Shown: positions 41,693 to 50,646, numbered from the stretch's first letter. The stretch: 64,000 bases of DNA from Nocardioidaceae bacterium UBA4001 (GCA_002384855.1 DGBP01000039.1:9779-73778); one strand, 5' to 3'. A program made the numbers and translations. Notes: a model not told the origin generated them from the letters alone.

Positions 41693-42248
41693 CGAGAACC
41701 GCCGCGAAAGGTCCGGCTTCGCCCGGTCACGCCTCGACCAGCCTCGGGAGACCCGGCGCCGGCTGCTGCGTCGACCGTCCTACGACCCGGAGGTGTTCGG
41801 CAGCTTCGCGGAGAGCTTCGCCCGCTTCATGGGCACCGCGCGGTTCCTCGGTTACATGACGGCGTTCGTCCTCATCTGGCTGCTCTGGAACGCGGTGGTG
41901 CCGCCCTCGTGGAAGTTCGACGCGTACCCCTACATCTTCCTGACCCTCATCCTGAGCCTGCAGGCGTCGTACGCCGCACCGCTGATCCTGCTGGCGCAGA
42001 ACCGGCAGGAGGACCGCGACCGGGTCGTCACCGAGCAGGACCGCCAGGCGAACACCCGGGCTCACGCGGACATGGAGTTCCTGGCTCGGGAGATGGCCTC
42101 CCTGCGGATGGCCATCGGCGAGGTCGCCACCCGCGACTACGTGCGCTCCGAGCTGCGTTCCCTGCTCAACGAGCTCGAGGACCGCGGCCACCTCCCGCCC
42201 GAGGCGTCGGAGGACTCCGGTGACGAAGGCCATCCCGACCGGCGCTGA
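41685..42248 (+). CDS. DUF1003 family membrane protein
   Basis: This 187-residue protein has two membrane helices (GYMTAFVLIWLLWNAVV and YPYIFLTLILSLQASYAAPL) in the DUF1003 layout F.G...F...F..WN, then a charged helical tail RAHADMEFLAREMASLRMAI that may coil. Coupled to the MgtE-N/CBS gene by an 8-nt overlap with GGGAGG upstream. The pair is conserved in actinobacteria, suggesting that the soluble CBS sensor and this membrane protein work together, though this is inference. Confidence 0.85.
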   Translation: MASENRRERSGFARSRLDQPRETRRRLLRRPSYDPEVFGSFAESFARFMGTARFLGYMTAFVLIWLLWNAVVPPSWKFDAYPYIFLTLILSLQASYAAPLILLAQNRQEDRDRVVTEQDRQANTRAHADMEFLAREMASLRMAIGEVATRDYVRSELRSLLNELEDRGHLPPEASEDSGDEGHPDRR

Positions 42249-42281
42249 CGGCTTCTTAGGGCGCCGCGTACGCTGAACGGC

Positions 42282-43436
42282 ATGACGTCCGCGCTCCTCG
42301 ACCAGGTCAACGCCGCCCTCGCCACCGTGAACGACCCCGAGATCCGGCGACCGATCACCGAGCTCAACATGGTCGACTCCGTCGAGATCGACGAGGCGGG
42401 CAAGGTCTCGGTCACGGTGCTGCTCACGGTGGCCGGCTGCCCGCTCAAGGACACGATCAACCGCGACGTGACCGAAGCGGTCTCGAAGGTCCCTGGTGTG
42501 ACCGGTGTGGACCTGACCCTCGGCACGATGACCGCAGAACAGCGGGCGGGGCTCCAGGAGGTGCTCCGCGGCGGCCAGGCACAGCGTGAGATCCCCTTCG
42601 CGCAGGCCGGCTCGCTGACGAAGGTGTACGCCATCGCCAGCGGCAAGGGCGGTGTCGGCAAGTCCTCGGTGACGGTGAACCTCGCCGTCGCGATGGCGCA
42701 GCAGGGCCTCAAGGTCGGCATCGTCGACGCCGACATCTACGGCCACTCCGTCCCGGCGATGCTCGGCGTCGGCGACGTGCGTCCCACCCAGGTCGAGGAC
42801 ATGATCATGCCGGTGCCGACGGCGCACGGCATCTCGGTGATCTCGATCGGCATGCTCAAGCCCCGCCGCGACCAGGTCGTCGCGTGGCGCGGCCCGATGC
42901 TCGACCGGGCGCTCGTGCAGATGCTCAGCGACGTCTACTGGGGCGACCTCGACGCCCTCTTCCTCGACCTCCCGCCGGGCACCGGCGACATCGCGATCTC
43001 ACTGGGCCAGCACCTGCCGAACGCCGAGGTGGTCGTGGTGACCACACCGCAGGAGGCCGCCGCCGAGGTGGCGGAGCGCGCGGGCACGATGGCCTCGATG
43101 ATGCACCAGCGGGTGATCGGCGTGCTCGAGAACATGTCGTTCCTGCCCTGCCCCCACTGCGGTCCCGAGCACCGGCTCGAGGTGTTCGGCTCCGGTGGCG
43201 GCGAGCGCGTCGCGCAGACCCTCTCGGCCCGGTTCGGGTACGACGTGCCCGTGCTCGGCGCGATCCCCCTGGAGCTCGCGCTGCGCGAGGGGGGCGACGT
43301 GGGCCGTCCGATCGTGGAGGTCTCGCCCGAGTCCCCCGCTGCCCAGCAGCTGGCCAAGGTCGCCGCGACGATCTCAGGACGCGGCCGAGGGCTGGCCGGG
43401 ATGCAGCTCGGCCTCACCCCTGCCGGTAGATTCTGA
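42282..43436 (+). CDS. mrp: Mrp/NBP35 family P-loop ATPase, iron-sulfur carrier
   Basis: This 384-residue protein has an N-terminal DUF59 domain (PEIRRPITELNMVDSVEID, about 1-85) and a deviant Walker A GKGGVGKSS at 121-129, VGIVDADIYG, DLPPGTGDIAIS and a CPHC pair (LPCPHCGPE) that in relatives bridges an Fe-S cluster. It delivers Fe-S clusters to apo-proteins. Three nt separate it from tatB. Confidence 0.92.
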   Translation: MTSALLDQVNAALATVNDPEIRRPITELNMVDSVEIDEAGKVSVTVLLTVAGCPLKDTINRDVTEAVSKVPGVTGVDLTLGTMTAEQRAGLQEVLRGGQAQREIPFAQAGSLTKVYAIASGKGGVGKSSVTVNLAVAMAQQGLKVGIVDADIYGHSVPAMLGVGDVRPTQVEDMIMPVPTAHGISVISIGMLKPRRDQVVAWRGPMLDRALVQMLSDVYWGDLDALFLDLPPGTGDIAISLGQHLPNAEVVVVTTPQEAAAEVAERAGTMASMMHQRVIGVLENMSFLPCPHCGPEHRLEVFGSGGGERVAQTLSARFGYDVPVLGAIPLELALREGGDVGRPIVEVSPESPAAQQLAKVAATISGRGRGLAGMQLGLTPAGRF

Positions 43437-43439
43437 CGC

Positions 43440-43778
43440 GTGTTCGGGATCGGGCTGCCAGAGCTGCTGGTCATCTTCGTCGTCGGCATCCTGGTCTTCG
43501 GACCCGACCGGCTCCCCGAGTTCGCGCGGCAGGCGGGGCGATTCCTGCGTCAGGTGCGCCAGTTCACCAACGCCGCCCGTGACGACCTCCGCAAGGAGCT
43601 CGGGCCGGAGTTCTCCCACCTCGAGATCTCCGACCTCGACCCGCGCCAGCTGGTCCGCAAGCACATCATCGACGCCATGGACGAGGACATCGACGAGGGC
43701 AGCACCATCCCCGTCCGGGCCGGTCTGCGGCCGCTCGAGACCGGTGAGCGGCCGCCGTACGACACCGAGGCGACCTGA
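43440..43778 (+). CDS. tatB: Sec-independent (twin-arginine) translocase protein TatB
   Basis: This 112-residue protein has the TatA/B layout: MFGIGLPELLVIFVVGILVFG forms the N-terminal helix with the conserved Glu-Leu, followed by PDRLPEFARQAGRFLRQVRQF (hinge and amphipathic helix) and a polar tail. Length and position beside htrA and sigE match actinobacterial TatB rather than TatA. The GTG start has no clear ribosome site and probably relies on the upstream mrp ribosomes. Convergent with htrA. Confidence 0.88.
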   Translation: MFGIGLPELLVIFVVGILVFGPDRLPEFARQAGRFLRQVRQFTNAARDDLRKELGPEFSHLEISDLDPRQLVRKHIIDAMDEDIDEGSTIPVRAGLRPLETGERPPYDTEAT

Positions 43779-43781
43779 CCC

Positions 43782-45224
43782 TCAGCCCACCTTCGCGTCG
43801 AGGGTGACCTCGACCTGACGCTCGCGGCCGTCCCGGCGCACCGTCATCTCGATGGTCTCCCCCGGCTGGTGGCTGCGGATCGCGACGATCAGCCCGATCC
43901 CGTCGGCGACCGCCCTGTCCTCGACCGCGACGACGACGTCGCCCTCCTCGAGCCCGGCGCGGGCCGCCGGGGTGCCGCCGGGCACCACGACGATCTCGGC
44001 GCCGTTCTTGCGCCCCCGGGTGTCGACCTCCGCGCCGATGACGGGGTACTCCGCCTCACCGGTGCGCAGGATCTGGGTGGCGGTGACGTCCACCTGCTCC
44101 ATGGGGATCGCGAACCCGACGCCGATGTTGCCGCCGTCCCCGGCGAAGGCACCCATCGTCGCGATCGCGGAGTTCACCCCGACGACCTCGCCACGCAGGT
44201 TCACCAGCGGACCGCCGGAGTTTCCGGGGTTGATCGCGGCGTCGGTCTGGACGGCGTTGATGTACGACGACGACTCGGCGTCGCCCGTCGTGACCGGACG
44301 GTCGAGCGCGCTCACGATGCCGGACGTCACGGTGCTGCCCAGGCCGAGCGGCGACCCGATCGCGACCACGGTCTCACCGACGTTCATGGACCTCGAGCTG
44401 CCGAGCGCGGCCGGCTGAAGCCCGCGGGTGCCCTTCACCGACAGCACGGCGATGTCGTAGACGGGGCTGCGTCCGACGATGGTGGCGGTGTGGCGCCGGC
44501 CCCGGTGGTCGATGACCTGGATCCGACCGTCCTCGGCGGCGCCCGCGACGACGTGGTTGTTGGTGATCACGTGGCCACGGCGGTCGACCACGAAGCCCGA
44601 CCCGGTGGCTGCCCCCGCGGGTCCGGAACCGCCCCGGGTCAGGATCTGCACGGTGCTGGGCAGAAGAGCCTCGGCGACCGCCGCGACCGAGCCGTTCTCG
44701 GGCTCGAGCGGCGCCGGTGCGGAGTCGTCACCACCGAGGGAGGAGACCACCGGGCCGGACCCGTCGGGGACCAGGAGGGCACCGACCGCGCCGCCGAGGA
44801 GGCCGACAACGAGAGCGACCGAGCCGACCACCGGCCACACCCAGCCGGGAAGGTGTCCACGCTGTCGCGGGGGCGCCGGGTCGTACCAGCCCTGGTAGGG
44901 AAGCTGCTGGGTCGGTTGCCCCCAGGCGTTGTCGTAGCCGCCGCTGCCGTAGCCGGGGTAGCCGCCCGCGTAGCCGGGGTAGCCGCCCGCGTAGCCGGGG
45001 TCACCCCAGGGCTGCCCCGGGTACCCGTAGCCCTGGTCGCCCGCGTCGCCCTGCCACTGCTCCTGGGGCGGCGTGCCCGCCGGCTGCTCCTGGGCCGACC
45101 ACAGGGGCGCGGTGTCCTCGCCGGGGTCGGGACGGGATTCGCGTCCGTGGTCGGCGCCCGTGTCGGCCCCCGTGTCGGCGCTGGAGTCGGGGCGGCCTGG
45201 CTCGTTCTCGCTCACGGGCGCCAT
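43782..45224 (-). CDS. htrA: HtrA/DegP-like serine protease with PDZ domain
   Basis: This 480-residue membrane-anchored protease acts on misfolded envelope proteins. A cytosolic Pro/Gly/Tyr-rich N-terminus contains near-perfect GYAGGYP repeats (around 78-92) and precedes one helix (about 128-152). The trypsin-like domain has H224 (NNHVVAG), D257 (YDIAVL) and S336 (GNSGGPL); a PDZ domain (GAEIVVVPGGTPAARAGLEEGDVVV) ends the protein. It lies in the sigE-rseA-htrA run and is separated from rseA by 6 nt, with AGGACAAA before the ATG. In mycobacteria HtrA belongs to the SigE envelope-stress regulon. Confidence 0.92.
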   Translation of the reverse strand: MAPVSENEPGRPDSSADTGADTGADHGRESRPDPGEDTAPLWSAQEQPAGTPPQEQWQGDAGDQGYGYPGQPWGDPGYAGGYPGYAGGYPGYGSGGYDNAWGQPTQQLPYQGWYDPAPPRQRGHLPGWVWPVVGSVALVVGLLGGAVGALLVPDGSGPVVSSLGGDDSAPAPLEPENGSVAAVAEALLPSTVQILTRGGSGPAGAATGSGFVVDRRGHVITNNHVVAGAAEDGRIQVIDHRGRRHTATIVGRSPVYDIAVLSVKGTRGLQPAALGSSRSMNVGETVVAIGSPLGLGSTVTSGIVSALDRPVTTGDAESSSYINAVQTDAAINPGNSGGPLVNLRGEVVGVNSAIATMGAFAGDGGNIGVGFAIPMEQVDVTATQILRTGEAEYPVIGAEVDTRGRKNGAEIVVVPGGTPAARAGLEEGDVVVAVEDRAVADGIGLIVAIRSHQPGETIEMTVRRDGRERQVEVTLDAKVG

Positions 45225-45230
45225 TTTGTC

Positions 45231-45797
45231 CTACCGCGACAAGCCCGTGGTCTGGTCACCCCCACGACGGGGGCGGGCCGGGGCCGCCCCGGTGCCGGCG
45301 AGGCCGGCGGGGAGCTGCCCGTGCACGCGGGCGACGGGGGCCACCGCGACCGGGGTGGCCGCGGGCGCCCGGGTCAGCCCCGACGTCGGCAGGTTGGCAG
45401 GGGTGGCACCGCTGCCAAGGGTCCCGCCGGTCAGGGACGCCAGCCCGAGCACCGCCGCCGAGACCGACCCCGCTCCGGCCGCGGCAAGCCCGGCGCGTCG
45501 ACGGCCGCGGCCCCGGCGCTCGATCTCGTGGACGGCCGCCCAGGCCTCGCGCTCGCCGGCGGCGGGCACGGCGGCCGCGCCCAGCCCGTACAGCGAGCCG
45601 AGCAGCTGCGCCGGCGGGGGGCCCTCACCGGCCATCGTGGCGAGCTGGGTCTTGACCCAGCCCTCGCGCTCGACCTGGGAGCAGCAGGTGGCGCAGCCGT
45701 GCACGTGCGCCCAGGCCCGTTCGGCCGAGGAGGGGTCGAGCTGCCCGTCGAGCAGCGCGCTGGCGGTGACGCCGAGGTGGCCTCCGAAGTACCGCAT
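45231..45797 (-). CDS. rseA: Zinc-associated anti-sigma factor (RseA-like)
   Basis: This 188-residue protein has the ZAS motif HVHGCATC with H31, C35 and C38 (His-x3-Cys-x2-Cys) in the segment that clamps sigma factors, followed by an Ala/Pro-rich region with only a weak hydrophobic stretch (AGLAAAGAGSVSAAVLGLA). It should hold SigE inactive until oxidative or envelope stress releases it. Its ATG shares one base with the sigE stop (TGATG), so the two proteins are made in tied ratio. The weak hydrophobic stretch suggests it may be soluble. Confidence 0.88.
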   Translation of the reverse strand: MRYFGGHLGVTASALLDGQLDPSSAERAWAHVHGCATCCSQVEREGWVKTQLATMAGEGPPPAQLLGSLYGLGAAAVPAAGEREAWAAVHEIERRGRGRRRAGLAAAGAGSVSAAVLGLASLTGGTLGSGATPANLPTSGLTRAPAATPVAVAPVARVHGQLPAGLAGTGAAPARPRRGGDQTTGLSR

Positions 45798-46417
45798 CAC
45801 ACCGTCTGCGGTGACAGGTCGGGGTCGACGGGACCGGAGTAGCGGACGCGGCCCTCGGCGGGGGCACGGTGGGCCAGCGCGGCCCGGAGCATCTTGCGCC
45901 CGCGGTGGATCCGCGAGCGGACGGTGCCGAGCTTCACGTCGAGGACGTCGGCGATCTCGTCGTACGACAGCCCCTCGATGTCACAGAGGACGACGGCCGC
46001 ACGGAACTCCGGCGGCAGGTCGGCGAGCGCGGCCTCGATGTCGTCATCGAGCATCCGGTCGACGACCTGCGTGTCCGGGCTCGGGACCCGGCCGGGCATC
46101 CGCACCTCCGCGTCGTCGGCGAGTGCGTCGAACCGGATCTTGGCCTTGCGGCGCGCCTGGTCGAGGAAGAGGTTCGTGGTGATCCGGTGCAGCCAGCCCT
46201 CGAACGTGCCGGGGGTGTAGCTCGACAGCGAGCGGAAGACACGGACGAAGACCTCCTGGGTGAGATCCTCGGCGTCGTGCGGGTTCCCGGTGAGCCGGTA
46301 GGCCAGGCGGTAGACCCGGGCCGAGTGCTTCGAGACGACCTCCTCCCACGAGGGCGTCTCCCACTCCGTACCGGTGCTGTCGCCGGCGCGTTGCGGGGTG
46401 CGGTCGTGGTCGCTCAT
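45797..46417 (-). CDS. sigE: ECF sigma factor SigE
   Basis: This 206-residue ECF sigma factor has region 2 (YRLAYRLTGNPHDAEDLTQE followed by VFVRVFRSL) and region 4 (LPPEFRAAVVLCDIEGLSYD followed by EIADVLDVKLGTVRSRIHRG). It directs RNA polymerase to envelope-stress genes. The ATG is chosen for its AAGGAG 7 nt upstream. Overlap with rseA and the neighbours htrA, tatB and an O-methyltransferase match the mycobacterial Rv1220-Rv1224 neighbourhood from memory. Confidence 0.93.
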   Translation of the reverse strand: MSDHDRTPQRAGDSTGTEWETPSWEEVVSKHSARVYRLAYRLTGNPHDAEDLTQEVFVRVFRSLSSYTPGTFEGWLHRITTNLFLDQARRKAKIRFDALADDAEVRMPGRVPSPDTQVVDRMLDDDIEAALADLPPEFRAAVVLCDIEGLSYDEIADVLDVKLGTVRSRIHRGRKMLRAALAHRAPAEGRVRYSGPVDPDLSPQTV

Positions 46418-46648
46418 CGGGCGCTCCTTGCCCCAGGGGGCGTTTGCGGCCAGGCCGCTGATGCGGGTCGCCATCACGTGGCGCGGTCCCCTCTCACGCT
46501 AGGAGTCGCTCCTGAGAGCCACCTGAGGATTCGGACTCATCTTCCCTGAGGCAACGAACCGGACTCCACCGGTGTTCCCGCGGGCGTCGGCGCTCCTGGT
46601 GGCACCGGGGCCGGTAGAGTCACGCCCGAAGACACGCGCGGCCGTGAG

Positions 46649-47329
46649 ATGCGCCTGTTGCCTACGGAGGAGGACATCATCGCCACGGGACTCAAGCCCA
46701 CCAGCTGGGCCTACGCCGAGGAGTACGTCAGCGAGGACGACGTGCTGGCCGCCGCCCGCAGCCGCGCCAAGGAGGTCGGCGTGGTGCCGATCGGTCCCGG
46801 CGGCGGGGCCACTCTCCGGTTCCTCGCCGCGGTCACCGAGGCCCGCGCCGCGGTCGAGATCGGCACCGGAACGGGTGTCTCCGGACTGTGGATGCTGCGT
46901 GGGATGCGTCCCGACGGCGTGCTGACCACGGTCGACACCGAGGCCGAGCACCAGCGCCTCGCGAAGCAGACGTTCACCGAGGGCGGCGTCGCGCCCCAGC
47001 GGGTCCGCCTGATCCCCGGCGCCGCACTCGACGTCCTGCCCCGGCTCACCGACGGCCACTACGACCTGGTCTTCTGCGACGGGGACAAGCAGGAGTACTC
47101 CGAGTACCTCACCGAGGCGCTGCGGCTGCTCAAGCCCGGCGGGATCGTGGCCTTCGACAACGCCCTGTGGCACGACCGGGTCGCCGACCCGGCGCAGCGC
47201 GACGCCGACACCGTCGCGATCCGCGAGCTGGGGCGGACCGTGCGCGACCACGACCTCCTGCTGCCGCTGCTGCTACCGGTCGGCGACGGCCTGCTCGTGG
47301 CCAAGAAGGTGTGGACACCGGAGTCCTGA
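46649..47329 (+). CDS. O-methyltransferase (class I SAM-dependent)
   Basis: This protein of about 226 residues has AVEIGTGTGVSGLWMLRGM (motif I), YDLVFCDGDKQEYSEYLTEA (motif with metal-type Asp) and GGIVAFDNALWHDRVADP, the layout of the caffeoyl-CoA/catechol O-methyltransferase family. It is divergent from sigE, the position of Rv1220c, so it may serve the same stress response, but the acceptor is unknown. The start is uncertain: ATG at 46649 has little upstream support, while GGAGGAGG at 46666-46673 lies a few bases before ATC codons, leaving a possible rare start. Confidence 0.85.
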   Translation: MRLLPTEEDIIATGLKPTSWAYAEEYVSEDDVLAAARSRAKEVGVVPIGPGGGATLRFLAAVTEARAAVEIGTGTGVSGLWMLRGMRPDGVLTTVDTEAEHQRLAKQTFTEGGVAPQRVRLIPGAALDVLPRLTDGHYDLVFCDGDKQEYSEYLTEALRLLKPGGIVAFDNALWHDRVADPAQRDADTVAIRELGRTVRDHDLLLPLLLPVGDGLLVAKKVWTPES

Positions 47330-47375
47330 CCGGTCCGGCCGCGCGACCTCGCCCGTCGGCGGGTGCCCTCGCTCG

Positions 47376-47714
47376 TCAGTAGCGGGGAGTCGCGAGGAAG
47401 CCCGAGCCACCCTCGGCGACCGCCACGACCTCGCACGGCTCGATCAGCACGGGCGAGGAGCCGATGATCTGCGAGCCGGGCGACTCGGCCGCGACCTCGG
47501 TGAACTGCTTCTCGAACGCCTCGCGTGCCGCGGAGGAGTCGAAGACGTAGCAGCCCTCGAACCACTCCCCCGTGCGCATGCGCCACGTCTTGAACCGCAG
47601 CCCCTCGCGTCCGTCGAAGACGGCGAAGGAGGTGTTGGCGACGTAGTCGGCGAGCGTCTTCTCGATGCCCTCGGGGGCGTCCTCGAGCGACCATCGGACG
47701 GTGAGACCGTGCAT
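47376..47714 (-). CDS. YdhR-like/antibiotic-biosynthesis-monooxygenase fold protein
   Basis: This 112-residue single-domain protein contains LRFKTWRMRTGEWFEGCYVFDSSAAREAFEKQF, the spacing of small ABM-fold (dimeric alpha+beta barrel) proteins related to YdhR. Such proteins are often small monooxygenases or binding proteins with no defined substrate. It lies 22 nt downstream of the leucyl aminopeptidase gene on the same strand and may be co-transcribed. Confidence 0.7.
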   Translation of the reverse strand: MHGLTVRWSLEDAPEGIEKTLADYVANTSFAVFDGREGLRFKTWRMRTGEWFEGCYVFDSSAAREAFEKQFTEVAAESPGSQIIGSSPVLIEPCEVVAVAEGGSGFLATPRY

Positions 47715-47736
47715 GGGAATCCTCCGGTTGGGGGGG

Positions 47737-49299
47737 TCAGTGGGTGGCGATGCCGGCGAGGGGCTCGCGCAGCTCGAGCCAGTGCAGGAGGGCACGCGCC
47801 CCGAAGCCCGTGGCGCCGCTGCTCCACTCGAACGCGTCCACGGGCGAGTCCCCCACGGAGGCGATGTCGAGGTGGGCCCACGGCAGGCCGCCGGTGAAGT
47901 GCTGCAGGAACAGCGCTGCGGTGATCGCGCCCGGCCCGCCCGCCGCGTTGTCACCGTCGGCGACCTCGGACTCCACGCGCTCCTCGTAGTCCTTGACCAG
48001 CGGCATGCGCCACAGTGGCTCCCCCGAGGCGGCGCCGGCCGCCGAGAGCGACTCCGCCAGCGCGTCGTCGGTGGCGAAGAACCCGCCCGTCCGCTGGCCC
48101 AGGGCGACCTTCATCGCGCCGGTCAGCGTGGCGACGTCGACCAGGACGTCCGGGGAGAGCTCGGCCACGGCGTAGGCCAGCGCGTCGGCGAGCACGAGGC
48201 GGCCCTCGGCGTCGGTGTTGCGCACCTCGCTGGTGCGGCCGCCGTAGTGGCGGATCACGTCGCCGGGCCGCAGGGCGTTGCCGCCCACGGCGTTCTCCGC
48301 GGCCGGCACGAGCGCGGTGACGCGCACCGGGCAGTCGACGGCGGCGAGCGCGCCCATGACCGCCAGCACGACGCCCCCGCCGGTCATGTCGCGCTTCATG
48401 TTCATCATCGCGTCCCCGGGCTTGATCGACAGCCCGCCGGTGTCGAAGGTGATGCCCTTGCCGACGAGCACCACGTGGGGAGTACGGCGGCCGGCCCCAC
48501 CCGGGGTGTAGTCCATCCGGATGAGCCGGGGCGGGTTCACGGACGCCTGGCCGACCCCCACGATGCCGCCGAACCCTCCGTCGGCGAGCTGCTTCTCGTC
48601 CCAGACCTGGACCTTCAGGCCCGCACCGTCGGCGATCTCGGCGGCCCGCTCGGCCATCCAGACGGGGGTCTTCTCGTTCGAGGGGACCAGCGCGAGCGTT
48701 CGCGACTGCCACGCGGCCCCCGCCACCGCGAGGCCTCGCTCCAGCACGGCCTGCCGGCTGTCCACGTCACCGACCCCGGCCAGGACCACGCGGGCCACCG
48801 GCCGGTCCTTGGGCCCCTGGGACCTGCGGTGAAAGCCGAACGACCCGAGCACCAGTCCCTCGACGAGTGCGCGCAGCCCGGCGTCGTCGGCCAGCGCGGC
48901 GAGCGAGGTGGAGACGGTGTCCTTGCCGCGCACGCGCCGCGCGAGGGCCGCTCCCGCCCTGCGCAGGTCGCCGGGGGTCGCCTGGCCGACGCCGACGAGG
49001 AGCAGGCTGCGGAGGCTGCTGTTGCGCAGTCCCTCCGTCGTCAGCACGGCGTGCTCGACGACCTCGCCGACCTTGCCGGTGGCCTCGTGGTGCTCGAGCA
49101 GGGCGAACACGTCGAGGTCGAGCTCGTCGAGCAGCTCGGCCGCACCGGGGCCGAGCGTGGGCCCGGTCTGCTCGCTGTCGGCCGTGCCTGCGGTCTCGGC
49201 GAGCACGGGCACGGCGACGACGTCTGCCCCCACGACCCCGGTCGGTGGTGCGCTGCTGAGCGCGATCTGGGGCGGTGAGACCTGGTTGGACGTCGCCAC
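47737..49299 (-). CDS. pepA: Leucyl aminopeptidase (M17 family, PepA-like)
   Basis: This 520-residue enzyme removes N-terminal residues from peptides. The C-terminal catalytic domain has VGKGITFDTGGLSIKPGDAM (first metal-binding region), NTDAEGRLVLADALAY (hallmark with two metal ligands and the catalytic Arg), and LTGAMKVALG. The N-terminal macro-like domain is present. The start is a GTG reading VATSNQVSPPQIAL. The next gene downstream is the YdhR-like protein. Confidence 0.92.
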   Translation of the reverse strand: MATSNQVSPPQIALSSAPPTGVVGADVVAVPVLAETAGTADSEQTGPTLGPGAAELLDELDLDVFALLEHHEATGKVGEVVEHAVLTTEGLRNSSLRSLLLVGVGQATPGDLRRAGAALARRVRGKDTVSTSLAALADDAGLRALVEGLVLGSFGFHRRSQGPKDRPVARVVLAGVGDVDSRQAVLERGLAVAGAAWQSRTLALVPSNEKTPVWMAERAAEIADGAGLKVQVWDEKQLADGGFGGIVGVGQASVNPPRLIRMDYTPGGAGRRTPHVVLVGKGITFDTGGLSIKPGDAMMNMKRDMTGGGVVLAVMGALAAVDCPVRVTALVPAAENAVGGNALRPGDVIRHYGGRTSEVRNTDAEGRLVLADALAYAVAELSPDVLVDVATLTGAMKVALGQRTGGFFATDDALAESLSAAGAASGEPLWRMPLVKDYEERVESEVADGDNAAGGPGAITAALFLQHFTGGLPWAHLDIASVGDSPVDAFEWSSGATGFGARALLHWLELREPLAGIATH

Positions 49300-49389
49300 G
49301 TGGTGATCCCCCTGCTGTCGAGAAATGTCGGGTGCGGACGAAGAAGGGTGCTGCCGACCCTACTCACGGGCGGCGCGATGACAACCGAA

Positions 49390-49424
49390 GACCCCGGGCA
49401 CCCGGTGTTCCGGTGCCCAGGGTC
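49390..49424 (-). terminator. Hairpin terminator after the DUF3117 gene
   Basis: Arms gaccccgggcacc and ggtgcccagggtc pair over 13 bp with one mismatch around a 9-nt loop. On the minus strand it begins 33 nt after the DUF3117 stop. Confidence 0.7.
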
Positions 49425-49457
49425 CTCACGCCTTGTCCGGGTCGTGGGGCCGGTCGG

Positions 49458-49625
49458 TCAGCCGACGACCTCGTTGAGGGCCGCTCCGAGGGCACCTGCC
49501 TCCTCGGCGTTCAGCTCGACGACGAGCCGGCCACCGCCCTCGAGCGGGACACGCATCACGATGCCGCGCCCTTCCTTCGTGACCTCGAGCGGGCCGTCGC
49601 CCGTCCGCGGCTTCATGGCCGCCAT
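49458..49625 (-). CDS. DUF3117 family small protein
   Basis: This 55-residue protein (MAAMKPRTGDGPLEVTKEGR, then VMRVPLEGGGRLVVELNAEEAGAL) is the conserved actinobacterial DUF3117. Function is unknown. The ATG has an AGAGGTG site nearby; GATAAT about 100 nt upstream is a good -10 match. A hairpin terminator follows, so it is a single-gene unit. Confidence 0.9.
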   Translation of the reverse strand: MAAMKPRTGDGPLEVTKEGRGIVMRVPLEGGGRLVVELNAEEAGALGAALNEVVG

Positions 49626-49824
49626 GCGCACACCTCTTCCTTGGTCCTGCGGGGCATCCCTCGAGGTGGTCCCTCCCACACCGAGAACGGAGCAGACTCC
49701 GTGACGCACCGCGCTGCGACGTCCATTATCGCGCAAATCCGCCGAGACCCCGACCACATCCTCCGGACTGTTACCGAACGGCCACCTCCGACGGGTTCGT
49801 CCGGGTTTGCGGCAGACTCACGGT

Positions 49825-50646
49825 GTGCACGCACGGTCCGCGCTCTTCGACCTCTTCGGGGACCACCTGCGCCGGCGCGGCGGCCGGGCCCCGGTCGCGT
49901 CCCTGGTCAGGATCCTCGCACCTCTCGGCGTCGCCGCGCCCGCGGTCCGCACCGCGATCTCCCGGATGGTCCGCCAGGGCTGGCTGGTCCCGGCCGAGGT
50001 CGACGGCGGCCGCGGCTACGCCCTCACGGACCGGGCGCGACAGCGGCTCGACGACGCGGCCGCCCGGATCTACCGCACCCGCGACCGCGGCTGGCGGGGC
50101 GACTGGGACCTCCTCGTGCTCGACCCGGTGCCGTCGCGGGCGCCCCGCGACCGGGTGCGCGCCGCGCTGGCCTTCCTCGGGTACGCCCCCCTCGGCGGCG
50201 CGACCACGTGGGTCAGCCCGTACCGGTCCGCCGAGGTCGAGTCCGCGCTCGCCGCGGAGTCGGTCACGTTCACGCGCTTCGAGGCGTACGACGGCGACCC
50301 GGCCGCGCTGGCCCGGCGGGCCTGGAACCTCGACACCCTCGGCGCGGCCTACGCCGACTGGCACGCGCAGGCACGCCGACTCGTCTCGGACCCGGAGGAC
50401 GTGCTCGGCCTCGACACCCCCGCCGACGACGAACGTGCCTTCGTCGTCCGCTCCCACCTGCTGCACGAGTGGCGCAAGTTCCTCTTCACCGACCCCGGCC
50501 TGCCGGTCGAGCTGCTGCCGGCGGAGTGGCCGGGGCACGACGCCGCTAGGTTCTTCACCGAGGAGGCGTCGCGGCTGCTGCCGGCGGCGTCCCGCTTCGT
50601 CGACCGATGCCTCGACCCCGACGCGATGACTGGAGACCCAGCATGA
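49825..50646 (+). CDS. PaaX family transcriptional regulator
   Basis: This 273-residue protein has a winged-helix N-terminus (ALFDLFGDHLRRRGGRAPVA, then GVAAPAVRTAISRMVRQGWL) and the long PaaX C-terminal domain with RGWRGDWDLLVLDPVPSRAP and HLLHEWRKFLFTDPGLP. PaaX represses phenylacetate catabolic genes and responds to phenylacetyl-CoA. No full paa cluster is present, only the enoyl-CoA hydratase that follows with a 4-nt overlap, so it may control that gene. The start is uncertain: GTG at 49825 or TTG at 49807; CAGACT 8 nt before the GTG resembles a -10 of a leaderless transcript. Confidence 0.88.
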   Translation: MHARSALFDLFGDHLRRRGGRAPVASLVRILAPLGVAAPAVRTAISRMVRQGWLVPAEVDGGRGYALTDRARQRLDDAAARIYRTRDRGWRGDWDLLVLDPVPSRAPRDRVRAALAFLGYAPLGGATTWVSPYRSAEVESALAAESVTFTRFEAYDGDPAALARRAWNLDTLGAAYADWHAQARRLVSDPEDVLGLDTPADDERAFVVRSHLLHEWRKFLFTDPGLPVELLPAEWPGHDAARFFTEEASRLLPAASRFVDRCLDPDAMTGDPA

